Assembly (NCBI GenBank): GCA_039030555.1
Contig: JBCCDY010000006.1
Location: 1 to 64,000 of the forward strand
Source of the DNA: JBCCDY01 sp039030555
GTDB taxonomy: Bacteria; Bacteroidota; Bacteroidia; Cytophagales; Cyclobacteriaceae
Length of the DNA stretch: 64,000 bases
Reading direction: 5' to 3'
The first letter of the stretch is position 1; each line of letters starts with the position of its first letter. The translations under genes were made by a program, and so were the position numbers. Positions 42,239 to 51,058 of this stretch are shown here, piece by piece. The notes beneath the pieces were generated by a model. That model made no database searches. It had not been told where the DNA came from and was given only the letters and a program-made list of their open reading frames with translations.

Positions 42239-43931
42239 GTTGCACAACCCTTTGAAAAGCGAGGGTTTTTCAATCTATATGAGCCCTTCTAAGGGCTTGT
42301 TTTATTTTAGGTCAACAAGCAACTCTGGTGATTTTGGAGCCTTAGAATAGATGACACAAAGCCGTATAGCATCAAAAAATATAAAGCCGCCTTTTTGATC
42401 TCTTTACTCATGCTCTGGGTTCTATTTTGGATGAATTTCAAGTACTTCTTGATGTTGTAAGCCACTCCAGCCATCAACATTACCTTGTTGGCCTGCTTAA
42501 TGCCGATCGTATTCACCTTGCGTAAGCTCATGAAGCGGATCAAAGTTCCAAATACAGGCTCCACAGTGCTCTGACGTTTACTTTTCATACGTCTGCCTTG
42601 TCGAGTTTGAAGTCGGGCTATCATGCGGTCGTATTCTGTCTTGTAATAGGTGATTGTAAATCGTTTCTCATTGCTTACTCCCTTACAGTTAGCAGCTATT
42701 GGACACCCCAGACAATCTTTCGACTGGGTGCTGTAGACACGTTTACGATTGAAGTTCTCGCTCTATCTGTAGTTTTCTGTATCGAGCTATTTTACCTTCT
42801 GGGCATATCCAGTGATCATTATCTTGATCGTATTTAAAGCTCTCCGCCCCCCCTTTGTAAGTACCATGCGCCGGTATACAACCGGTAAGCTTTTCCCTTT
42901 CTAAAAAGGCATAGTTTTCTCCACTACTATAGCTAGTATCGGCCAATAGGTTCTCCCAATACAATCCCTGAGTTTTTAAACGTGGTTTCAGCTTTCTGAC
43001 CACATCTTGCAAGTATTGATTGTCTTTCAAATCGGCATAGGAAGCTCCAATATGGCTAATCACATGATGAGAAGTATCTACTACCAATTGGCTCTGCTAG
43101 TTCAGCTTACAGGCTTTACCGGGTTTCACACTGATACAGGCATCGGTGTCATTAGGACTATAATGGGTTTTATTACTGGTGTACTTCGAATTTTTATTAT
43201 TCGCACCTACTCGTTGATCTTGTTCGATTCACCACTTTTTGTTTCGGCTCTTGAGTTCTTGAAATTCCCGATCACTGGCTGTGATAGTTTGCTGGGTAAC
43301 AGGGGCTTTATTCACTTTAGCTTTCCGGTAAGCGGATTTATCCTTCTGGATGATATGACGAACCCTCGCCAAGTGAGTGTTCAGTTCTTCCTCAGGTACT
43401 TTTATCTCTAAACTGTCCATACTTGCATTGGCTTTTACCGAAGCTGAATCTACTACCCGTGTGGTGCCTGCAACCATTCCTTTATCCACATACATCGAAA
43501 ATATATGTTCGAAGGCAGCCTCAAAGATCGTTTCAGGAAACAGCTGACGGGTACGGTTTATCGTACTGTGCCATGGCAGTTCTTCATCAATATCATAACC
43601 CAAAAAATACAAGATTTCTAAGCGCATACTGTAATGTTCGATCAGTTTACGATCGCTGATGATATTCTCCAGATAACCTACCAGGCATAATTTAAAAAAC
43701 ACAACAGGATCGACTGATTTTTGACCGCAGGTACCGTAATACAGCACTGTTTCTTCATACAGATCACAGGTCCATTACGGCTTTAGGTCTACGGTAGAAG
43801 CTGCTTAAAGGAACTCTTCCGGCCAGTCGAAAGGTGGTAAGCAACTTGGGTTGGTGATGCTTTTTTCTCGCAAGGGTTTTTTTTAAGATAACGCTTGACC
43901 CTTTATCTTAGTTAAATTCGAGTTGTACAAC
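42239..43931 (-). mobile_element. IS1182-family element, degraded
   Basis: The element lies between GTTGCACAAC (42239-42248) and GTTGTACAAC (43922-43931), palindromic decamers that may be the target duplication. About 1.69 kb, in the IS1182 size range. The transposase on the minus strand is broken into at least three frames. Ends are tentative because the terminal inverted repeats are weak. Confidence 0.65.
42307..43747 (-). pseudogene. IS1182-family transposase, multiply frameshifted
   Basis: Three fragments in order: 43747-43229 (KSVDPVVFFKLCLVGYLENI, DRKLIEHYSMRLEILYFLGYD, VVDSASVKANAS), 43087-42743 (VVDTSHHVISHIGASYADL, LADTSYSSGENY, CPEGKIARYRK) and 42624-42307 (RRMKSKRQSTVEPVFGTLIRF, GIKQANKVMLMAGVAYNIKK). 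Together they cover the IS1182 DDE transposase with its C-terminal domain. Further coding remnants run upstream to about 43867 with a stop. At least three frame breaks, so the element cannot move itself. Confidence 0.85.
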
Positions 43932-44014
43932 AGGCACAATGGGTAAAATGCATAAGCTCTTAAGGTCGCTTACTACATCTTACCCTGAGCGTAGCAATAA
44001 ATCGGTACGAATAA

Positions 44015-44383
44015 ATGCATGTTAGACTTTTAAAAACAGAGAAAGACTATCAAAAAGCACTTGAAAAGCTTGAAACCATATTTGATGCGAAAATTGGATC
44101 GCTAGAAAGTGATGAAGCTGATGTATTGGGACTTTTGATTGATGAGTACGAAAAGAAAAACTATCCTATTGAAGCTCCAGACCTTATTGAAGCTATTAAA
44201 ATCCGTATGGAGGAAATGCACTTAAAACAGGTCGATCTCATAAAAGAAATCGGAGGAAAAAGCAGAGTATCTGAAATTTTGAATAGGAAAAGAAAATTAA
44301 CTGTCGAGATGATTAGGAACCTAACTACGAGACTAAATTTGTCGGCAGGGCTATTAATAAAAGATTATCAATTGACTAAATAA
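44015..44383 (+). CDS. HigA-like antitoxin (XRE family), without adjacent toxin
   Basis: A 122-residue protein. The N-terminal LKTEKDYQKALEKLETIFDAK is the HigA-type pairing region, and the C-terminus (RMEEMHLKQVDLIKEIGGKSRVSEILNRKRK) is a Cro/C1 helix-turn-helix. HigB toxin genes normally lie just upstream, but here 84 bp of non-coding DNA and then the IS1182 element occupy that place. The antitoxin is therefore an orphan, possibly after loss of the toxin by the IS event. Confidence 0.82.
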   Translation: MHVRLLKTEKDYQKALEKLETIFDAKIGSLESDEADVLGLLIDEYEKKNYPIEAPDLIEAIKIRMEEMHLKQVDLIKEIGGKSRVSEILNRKRKLTVEMIRNLTTRLNLSAGLLIKDYQLTK

Positions 44384-44423
44384 ACTATGGCCTTGACACG
44401 ATATGCTATTGATAAAACGACAT

Positions 44424-45119
44424 TCAACCTCCCGCCAACTCCCTTCTGACCTTCCTCATTCCCTCACTCGCTATCTCTTCAATGAGGTATAGGTTTTCTG
44501 TTTGCCTTACCTCTGGCATTTTAGGGTCTATGATGTATTTCGGAACCTTCGAATCTACAAAATCCAGCAATCCAGCAGCCGGATAGACCAATAAAGAAGT
44601 ACCGATAACGATAAAGAACTCCGCTTTCAGGGTTTCTTCGATCGCTAAGTCCATCATCGGGACGGCTTCGCCGAACCAGACGATAAAAGGTCTCAATTGG
44701 CTTCCTTTCTCGCATTTATCCCCTTCTTTGATCTCCCAATGATCGAGTTCATACACCAGGGAAGGGTCGACTGTACTTTGTGCCTTGGAAAGTTCTCCGT
44801 GCAAATGGATCACTTTATTGGAGCCTGCCTTTTCGTGCAGGCCATCCACATTTTGCGTGATCACGCTAACCTCAAAATGATCTTCCAGCTCCGCGATGAT
44901 CTTATGGCCTTCGTTGGGTTCAACTTCAAAAGACTGCTTTCGCCTCTGGTTGTAGAAATCGAGCACCAGGCTTCTGTTCTTTTTCCAGCCTTCGAAGGTG
45001 GCTACTTCCATCACATCATGTCCTTCCCACAGTCCACCTGAATCCCTGAAAGTCGATACACCACTCTCGGCACTCATCCCAGCGCCTGAAAGCACCACAA
45101 GTTTCTTACGCTTAGCCAT
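44424..45119 (-). CDS. cobB: Sirtuin-type NAD-dependent deacylase
   Basis: A 231-residue SIR2 protein. SGAGMSAESGVSTFRDSGGLW, TQNVDGLHEKAG and HLHGEL are intact and hold the NAD site and catalytic His; FYNQRR fits the Tyr/Arg acyl-recognition pair of class III (SIRT5-like) deacylases. The zinc module is degenerate: between HLHGEL and IVWFGE only one Cys (DKCEKG) remains of the usual four. It probably removes acyl groups from lysines in the cytosol. The start codon overlaps the stop of the sensor gene at 45119 by one base, so the two are coupled. Confidence 0.88.
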   Translation of the reverse strand: MAKRKKLVVLSGAGMSAESGVSTFRDSGGLWEGHDVMEVATFEGWKKNRSLVLDFYNQRRKQSFEVEPNEGHKIIAELEDHFEVSVITQNVDGLHEKAGSNKVIHLHGELSKAQSTVDPSLVYELDHWEIKEGDKCEKGSQLRPFIVWFGEAVPMMDLAIEETLKAEFFIVIGTSLLVYPAAGLLDFVDSKVPKYIIDPKMPEVRQTENLYLIEEIASEGMRKVRRELAGG

Positions 45120-47842
45120 TAATTTTTCGACTCAAATTTTTTAAGCTCGGATAAAAGCTCTTCGTTTCGTTCCGTAGCTTTTTTCCATTCCGTCACATCT
45201 CTTGACATCACAGATGCTCCAATGATCTCTCCATTGCTTTTCACAGGGTTGGCATCTACTCGAATGAACAAGACTTTATCTTCCACCGGTCTTTCCTGTG
45301 TAAAAGAAAAGGATTCTCCTTTCAAGGCCCTGTCGTATTTTTCCTTCCAGAAGGCATGTGCCTCGGAAGGAAGCTTATCGAAAATGTAATCGCCCGGATC
45401 TAGTGAGGTTCCGGATTTTTCAAATCGGTCTCTTAATGCTTTATTCGCTATCGTAATCTTATAATCCGTATCCAGAGCAAAATAGGTATCATCGGTATTA
45501 TCGATCAGGGAATTCAGTACTGAGCTTTTCTTCTCCATATCGATCCTGGCTTCGTGGAAATGGGTGACGTTCTTGGAAATCACAGAACAACCGATTACAG
45601 TTCCTTCATCGGATTTGATCGGATTGTGGTGTGTTTCAATAATAGAAAGTACACCATTTTTCGACCTGTCCTCTTCCATAGTAAACTGTTCTCCCTGCAA
45701 GGCCCTATCGTATCTCGCCTTCCAATGATCTCTGGATTCTTCCGGTAGTACATCCAAAATACTGGTTCCAACATCCAGATTTACACCCAGCACTTTGTAT
45801 TTATCCTTCAGGGTCTTATTCACCAAAGTGATCTTATAGTCAGTATCAATCGCAAAATAAGTATCATCCGAATTATTGATGATGGATTCTACCGTCGATT
45901 GCTTTTGTTGTAATTTCTCCTGATCCTTTACGTGAGCCGTAAAGTCATGGCCTACTACCGCACAACCGAATATTTCTCCGTGCTCATCGCGAATGGGATA
46001 ATGAAGGGCTTCATAGTGGCGGGTATCTCCGTCGGACTGCTCCAAATCGATTTCTGTGAACATTTCTCCCCTTAAAGCCCTGTCGTAACGGTCTTTCCAT
46101 TTTTCCAGATCTGCATCAGGGAATACACTCAGAATATTATCACCGATTTCGGCTTCAATACCTGAAGCCATAAATATTTCCCTCAACGCTTTATTGAGGA
46201 TCACAACCTCATATTTATGGTTCAAGACCAGGAAGGTATCTTTTGAGTTATCCAGTACTGCAGATAAGGTTGCTTCTTTCTTTTCAAGATTACCCATGGT
46301 CCTTCGCATCTCCTCCTGGGTAGCCTCCAGCTCTTCCATATTTTGTCTCAACTCTTCTTCCTGGGCTTTCATCTCCTCCCCCATTTGGCGAGAGTCTTCA
46401 AGCAGTACTTTTGTCCGCTCATTATTGAATACAGAAATGACCGTTGAGGCAATGGTCTCTGATATTTTCTTGACGAAATCAATTTCAAAAGCCTGGAAAG
46501 TCTGGAAGGAAGCGATCTCCAATACGCCCACAAAATCTTCGTTATTTTGTAGCGGCTGTAATAGAATACATTTCGGTAGCGCTTCACCTAAACCGGAACG
46601 TACTTGTATGTAGTTATCTGGTATATCCGTTAAGAATACGGTATCTCTTTCCTGCCAAACTGCACCTACCAATCCTTCGCCATAGAGGATTTCCGTGTTC
46701 AGCTTTTTCTTCTTTTCAAAAGCATAGCACGCCCTGGCAATCAGTTTTCCTTTGGTATCGCTTGAAGAATCGTCGGTGTCTTTTAAATAAATGGCACCCA
46801 TATGTGCGTTTAAATACCTGACCATCGACAATAAAACTTCGTCGGATAGCTGCGTAAGGTCATCATGGTTACTCCTTAAAATATCCCCGAACTGAGCAAA
46901 TCCCTGGTTCACCCAGTTCCTGTTTTTATCCTCTTGGGCAACCTTCTGGAGACTGTTTTTCATATTCGTCAAGGACTCGCCCAGATCGCCTTTACCATCG
47001 AATACAGCTATATCGTTATCGAAATTACCTTTACCAACTTCTCCCGCGAATTCCTCAACAGAATGCAGCATATCGAAGAAATCATTGAAGTTCGAGCTTA
47101 TCTTCTGAACCTCATGGTTAAGCCCGCTTGAGTTCTCCGGAATATTTCCACTTTTCAACTCGGACGTAGTTGATTCCAGGGTTGAAAAAGTCTTTCTGAT
47201 CGCTTTTCTGTTTGAAAAGAAAACAAAACTTAGTGTTGCAACCGTTATCAATCCGAATGCTATACCGGTTCTTATCACACCACCGAGAGTTGATTCCAGC
47301 GCCTCATTCCTCATGGAAATATCTTCTTTAATCAGCGTTTGGATCTCATTTGAAGAATTATTTACCGACCTAATGAGCGGGGTAATCTCAAAAGAAATCC
47401 GTTTCAGGCTTTCGAAATCGACATCACTGGCCGTCAATCCATTCTCCGAAAGGATCACTTTGATTTTTTCAAGGTCTAGCCGAAGCTTGCTCAATTCCCT
47501 GTTTGGCAGGTTTCCCCGGTCGTTGACCCTCACTTCTTCTATGCTTCCAAGAACCTCACCTAAGTCAAACAACCAAAACTTCTGAATACTCAACTCATCT
47601 GAGTTGTCATCAAGCAGAATAGCGATCAGAGTTTTGTTGGCTATGGAATTTGTATGCCGAAGGTGGTTTAGCAGATCAAAATCCCTTTTCGTTAGTATAG
47701 AATGGTTTTCCTGTGCGGAAGATGCGTAATAGAAGGTGCTGGCGATGATGGAAAAAAGTCCAATTATTGCGACCGCGAAAAATATAATAAGCTTACCCTG
47801 AATAGAATTAAGGATAAACCTGGTCTTTAAAAAATCATTCAT
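45119..47842 (-). CDS. Membrane sensor with GAF and three PAS domains, no kinase
   Basis: A 907-residue protein. Transmembrane helix at about 17-39, a helical sensor, second helix at about 190-212, HAMP-like linker, GAF domain (about 310-475), coiled coil (about 480-520, EEELRQNMEELEATQEEM), then three PAS domains (about 525-645, 650-765, 770-885). It ends in a short coil with no histidine kinase, GGDEF or phosphatase. The GAF-coil unit is paralogous to that of the propeller sensor at 25582-28869. It overlaps the sirtuin start by one base. Output must be by partner proteins, which is inference. Confidence 0.85.
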   Translation of the reverse strand: MNDFLKTRFILNSIQGKLIIFFAVAIIGLFSIIASTFYYASSAQENHSILTKRDFDLLNHLRHTNSIANKTLIAILLDDNSDELSIQKFWLFDLGEVLGSIEEVRVNDRGNLPNRELSKLRLDLEKIKVILSENGLTASDVDFESLKRISFEITPLIRSVNNSSNEIQTLIKEDISMRNEALESTLGGVIRTGIAFGLITVATLSFVFFSNRKAIRKTFSTLESTTSELKSGNIPENSSGLNHEVQKISSNFNDFFDMLHSVEEFAGEVGKGNFDNDIAVFDGKGDLGESLTNMKNSLQKVAQEDKNRNWVNQGFAQFGDILRSNHDDLTQLSDEVLLSMVRYLNAHMGAIYLKDTDDSSSDTKGKLIARACYAFEKKKKLNTEILYGEGLVGAVWQERDTVFLTDIPDNYIQVRSGLGEALPKCILLQPLQNNEDFVGVLEIASFQTFQAFEIDFVKKISETIASTVISVFNNERTKVLLEDSRQMGEEMKAQEEELRQNMEELEATQEEMRRTMGNLEKKEATLSAVLDNSKDTFLVLNHKYEVVILNKALREIFMASGIEAEIGDNILSVFPDADLEKWKDRYDRALRGEMFTEIDLEQSDGDTRHYEALHYPIRDEHGEIFGCAVVGHDFTAHVKDQEKLQQKQSTVESIINNSDDTYFAIDTDYKITLVNKTLKDKYKVLGVNLDVGTSILDVLPEESRDHWKARYDRALQGEQFTMEEDRSKNGVLSIIETHHNPIKSDEGTVIGCSVISKNVTHFHEARIDMEKKSSVLNSLIDNTDDTYFALDTDYKITIANKALRDRFEKSGTSLDPGDYIFDKLPSEAHAFWKEKYDRALKGESFSFTQERPVEDKVLFIRVDANPVKSNGEIIGASVMSRDVTEWKKATERNEELLSELKKFESKN

Positions 47843-47884
47843 AGCAGGAATTTAGCCCTTAGACCTTTAATGTTTAAATAACTC

Positions 47885-47920
47885 TTATACCAGTTGCACT
47901 GTATAGTACAATTGATATTA
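47885..47920. mobile_element. 30-bp MITE relative with TTA flanks
   Basis: TACCAGTTGCACT (47888-47900) and AGTACAATTGATA (47905-47917) are inverted and match the terminal repeats of the MITE at 5207-5364, with TTA on both sides (47885-47887, 47918-47920). It looks like a solo-end or internally deleted copy. Confidence 0.55.
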
Positions 47921-47964
47921 TCTAACAAATTATTTAAAAAAACATTCCCGATCAAAAAGGGCAC

Positions 47965-47994
47965 AAAAAAGCCCATGACTTTACGGTCACGGGC
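47965..47994 (-). terminator. Intrinsic terminator of topA
   Basis: On the minus strand GCCCGTGAC pairs with GTCATGGGC (one mismatch) around a 6-nt loop and is followed by TTTTTT. It lies 24 bp after the topA stop. Confidence 0.8.
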
Positions 47995-48017
47995 GAATTT
48001 CAATTCTATGAATTATA

Positions 48018-50339
48018 CTATTTCTTGCGGCCTCTTCCTTTTTTCTCCGGTGTTTTCTCAGCAAGCTCCAGACACTCCTCTAAAGTCAGTTCTTCTGGCT
48101 CCTTACCCTTCGGAATTTTGACGTTCTTCTTGCCCGCTTTAATGTAAGGTCCCCATCTTCCGTTTAGAACCTGAATCTCTTCATTTTCTTCAAAAGACTT
48201 TATCAATTTCTTGGCATCAGCCTCTCTCTTGTTCTTGATGATCTCTATTGATCGCGCTTCTTCGATAGTATGAGGGTCGTCTTCTTTTCCAAGCGAATAA
48301 AATTTACCATCATGCCTAATGTATGGACCAAATCGGCCTATAGCGGCTACCATAGATTTTTCTTCAAAATTACCGACTTCCCGGGGTAATTTAAAAAGCT
48401 CCATAGCCTCTTCCATGGTTATGGTTTCCATAAGCTGACCTTTCCTCAGACTGGCAGATTTTGGCTTTTCGGTTTCCGTTCCTTCTCCAATTTGCACGTA
48501 AGGTCCAAATTTACCCAGCTTAGCTACTACGGCTTCACCCGAAGCAGAATCAATCCCAAGCTCCCGGCTTTTTTGAATGGAAGACCTTTCTATATTTTCA
48601 GTCTCCTCCACTTTTACATGGAAGTTCGAGTAGAAATTGTGGATCATTTCATCCCACTCAGCTTTTCCATCGGCAATTTCATCGAACTGCTCTTCTACGC
48701 GTGCCGTAAATGAATAATCAAGAACATTGTTAAAATGTCCGACCAGGAAATCGTTTACGACCATCGCCAGGTCTGTAGGAAATAGTTTGTTTTTTTCAAC
48801 GCCCGTAATTTCTTCTTCTTCCGATCTTTTGATCTCCTTTTCAGCTAAAACAAGCTGTATATACTTTCGGGGTTTTCCTTCCCTCGATTCTTTTTCTACG
48901 TAGCCTCTTTTCTGGATGGTAGAAATGGTTGGCGCATAAGTTGATGGCCTTCCAATACCCATTTCTTCCAGTTTTTTCACCAGGCTGGCTTCCGTATATC
49001 GAGCTGAATGCCTTGTAAATACTTCCCGACTCGTCACATTGTCTAAATCCAGATCCTGACCAATACTCAAAGGAGGAAGCATACCACTTTTCGTCACATT
49101 TCCTTCGTCTTCGTGCTCTTCGTCAGTAGATTCAATATAAACTTTCAGGAATCCATCGAATTTTATAACTTCTCCATTCGCTGTTAATTTTCTGGAGCTC
49201 TTAGAGATTTTAATTTTCGCCTGGGTCTTCTCGATCTGGGCTTCTGACATTTGTGATGCGATAGCTCTCTTCCATATCAATTCATATAGGCGTTGCTCAC
49301 CGCTGTCACCATCGACATGCTCTTTTGAGAAGTCCGTTGGCCTTATGGCTTCGTGAGCTTCCTGAGCCCCGGAGCTTTTAGTTTTATAATGGCGCTCTTT
49401 GAAATAATTATCTCCATAACTGGAATGAATGGCATTCTTCGCTTTACCAATGGCTTCATCCGAGAGATTAACACTATCGGTACGCATATAGGTTATTTTA
49501 CCAGACTCATACAGCTTTTGAGCCAGGGTCATCGTCTTAGAAACGGAATACCCAAGCTTTCGTGAAGCCTCCTGCTGGAGCGTTGAAGTCGTGAATGGAG
49601 GTGCAGGTGATTTCTTTGAAGGCTTCTTTTCAAGACTTTCTATACTGAAATCTGAGCCTTTACACTCTTCTAAAAACTGAAGTGTTTCTTCTTCGGTTTT
49701 GAGCTTTTCGCTTAATTCTGATTTTAGCTTTGCGCCCTTATCAAGATTAAAATCAGCCTGAACTCTAAAAGATGAAGTACTTTGAAATTTTTCAACCTCT
49801 CGCTCTTTTTCTACAACTAAACGAACTGCAACTGATTGTACCCTGCCAGCGGAAAGTCCTGCCCTGATCTTCTTCCATAGAATGGGAGAAAGTTCAAAAC
49901 CTACCAGTCTATCCAGAATTCTCCTGGCCTGTTGAGCATGGACTAGGTCGTAATCAATCTTTCTTGGTTTATCAATAGCTTTCTGGATGGCATTTTTAGT
50001 GATTTCCCTGAAAACGATACGTTTTGCATTGTCTTCATTCAAATCCAGAGCTTCCGAAAGGTGCCAGGAAATGGCTTCACCCTCGCGGTCATCATCACTT
50101 GCCAGATAGACCAACTCGGCAGACTTAGCAAGCTTTCGAAGATTTTTAACAACATCTTGTTTATCCTTTGGGATTTCGTAGGTCGGTTTAAATCCATTGT
50201 CGACATCTACTGCGCCGGAACCTTTTGGTAAATCCCTGACGTGCCCAAAGCTGGAGGTGACTGTATAATCCTTACCGAGATAACCTTCTATGGTTTTGGC
50301 CTTTGCCGGAGACTCGACTATTACTAAGTTTTTAGACAT
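48018..50339 (-). CDS. topA: DNA topoisomerase I
   Basis: A 773-residue type IA topoisomerase that relaxes negative supercoils behind polymerases. The Toprim domain opens with VIVESPAKAKTIEGYLG and holds DDDREGEAIS; the catalytic Tyr lies in ITYMRTDSVNLS. The C-terminus lacks zinc fingers and instead has three Bacteroidota-type repeats with the pattern G-x-x-GPYI/V (GKFGPYVQIG, GRFGPYIRHD, GRWGPYIKAG). Full length, with a hairpin terminator after it. Confidence 0.97.
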   Translation of the reverse strand: MSKNLVIVESPAKAKTIEGYLGKDYTVTSSFGHVRDLPKGSGAVDVDNGFKPTYEIPKDKQDVVKNLRKLAKSAELVYLASDDDREGEAISWHLSEALDLNEDNAKRIVFREITKNAIQKAIDKPRKIDYDLVHAQQARRILDRLVGFELSPILWKKIRAGLSAGRVQSVAVRLVVEKEREVEKFQSTSSFRVQADFNLDKGAKLKSELSEKLKTEEETLQFLEECKGSDFSIESLEKKPSKKSPAPPFTTSTLQQEASRKLGYSVSKTMTLAQKLYESGKITYMRTDSVNLSDEAIGKAKNAIHSSYGDNYFKERHYKTKSSGAQEAHEAIRPTDFSKEHVDGDSGEQRLYELIWKRAIASQMSEAQIEKTQAKIKISKSSRKLTANGEVIKFDGFLKVYIESTDEEHEDEGNVTKSGMLPPLSIGQDLDLDNVTSREVFTRHSARYTEASLVKKLEEMGIGRPSTYAPTISTIQKRGYVEKESREGKPRKYIQLVLAEKEIKRSEEEEITGVEKNKLFPTDLAMVVNDFLVGHFNNVLDYSFTARVEEQFDEIADGKAEWDEMIHNFYSNFHVKVEETENIERSSIQKSRELGIDSASGEAVVAKLGKFGPYVQIGEGTETEKPKSASLRKGQLMETITMEEAMELFKLPREVGNFEEKSMVAAIGRFGPYIRHDGKFYSLGKEDDPHTIEEARSIEIIKNKREADAKKLIKSFEENEEIQVLNGRWGPYIKAGKKNVKIPKGKEPEELTLEECLELAEKTPEKKGRGRKK

Positions 50340-50540
50340 ATCTTTTTAGTGCTATGGCGTCAAATATCTGTAAAAATTAATTGAAATGGCAAGCAATCAA
50401 AAAACTGCCTACAGATAAACAGATTCAATTAGTCGCTATTATTACTTTCCTAACGCGAACATGTTTTAATTTATATGCTCATTTCGTTAAGAAATTTTTA
50501 ATGAATTCTGATTAAATTCAGATTGTAAATACCTTTTACT

Positions 50541-51044
50541 ATGATCAAGAAGTTATTCTTAATAAGGCATGGATCGGCACATGAAAAGGAAGCGCATCAA
50601 AAAGATTTTGATAGAAAGCTAACTTCAGATGGCATTCGGGACAGTGTTCTTGTTGGAAAATATATTTTTCAGCATTTTAAAAATCCCTCCATCATCATAT
50701 CCAGCAGTGCCAACCGTTGTGCCGAAACAGCATCCATAATTGCCGAACAACTTAAGTTTGATACTTCTAAAGTAGATCAGAGACAAGATCTGTATGAATC
50801 TTCTGTAAGGAGTTTACTTCAGGCCGTCAATGAGTTACCGGAGGAGGCGGATGCAGTGATCATCGTTGCACATAATCCTTCTATTTCTTATCTGGCTGAT
50901 TACCTGACCGAGGAAAACGTCGAGTCTATGCCTCCTGCTTCCTTAGCTGTTATTGAATTCCAGGAACTAGAATGGGCTGAAGTATCTGAAAAAAACGGAG
51001 ATATTAGCTTATTCCTCAAACCTGAAACACTTCAAAAATCATAA
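50541..51044 (+). CDS. sixA: SixA-like histidine phosphatase
   Basis: A 167-residue protein of the histidine phosphatase superfamily. FLIRHGSAHEKE carries the RHG catalytic motif, RKLTSDG follows, and ADAVIIVAHNPSIS contains the second His. SixA removes phosphate from histidine phosphotransfer domains. It is divergent from topA and 14 bp before the SpeD-SpeE gene, so it may be cotranscribed with the polyamine genes; a functional link is not known. Confidence 0.85.
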   Translation: MIKKLFLIRHGSAHEKEAHQKDFDRKLTSDGIRDSVLVGKYIFQHFKNPSIIISSSANRCAETASIIAEQLKFDTSKVDQRQDLYESSVRSLLQAVNELPEEADAVIIVAHNPSISYLADYLTEENVESMPPASLAVIEFQELEWAEVSEKNGDISLFLKPETLQKS

Positions 51045-51058
51045 ATTCTTTTTAACAA

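Noticed and set aside
42141..42245. N-terminal extension of the CPBP protease
   Set aside because: It opens with GTG within attC-like sequence and lacks similarity to the family's N-terminus.
44366..44383. A further MITE end (TATCAATTGACT) at the higA stop
   Set aside because: Only one arm is present and it is part of the coding sequence.
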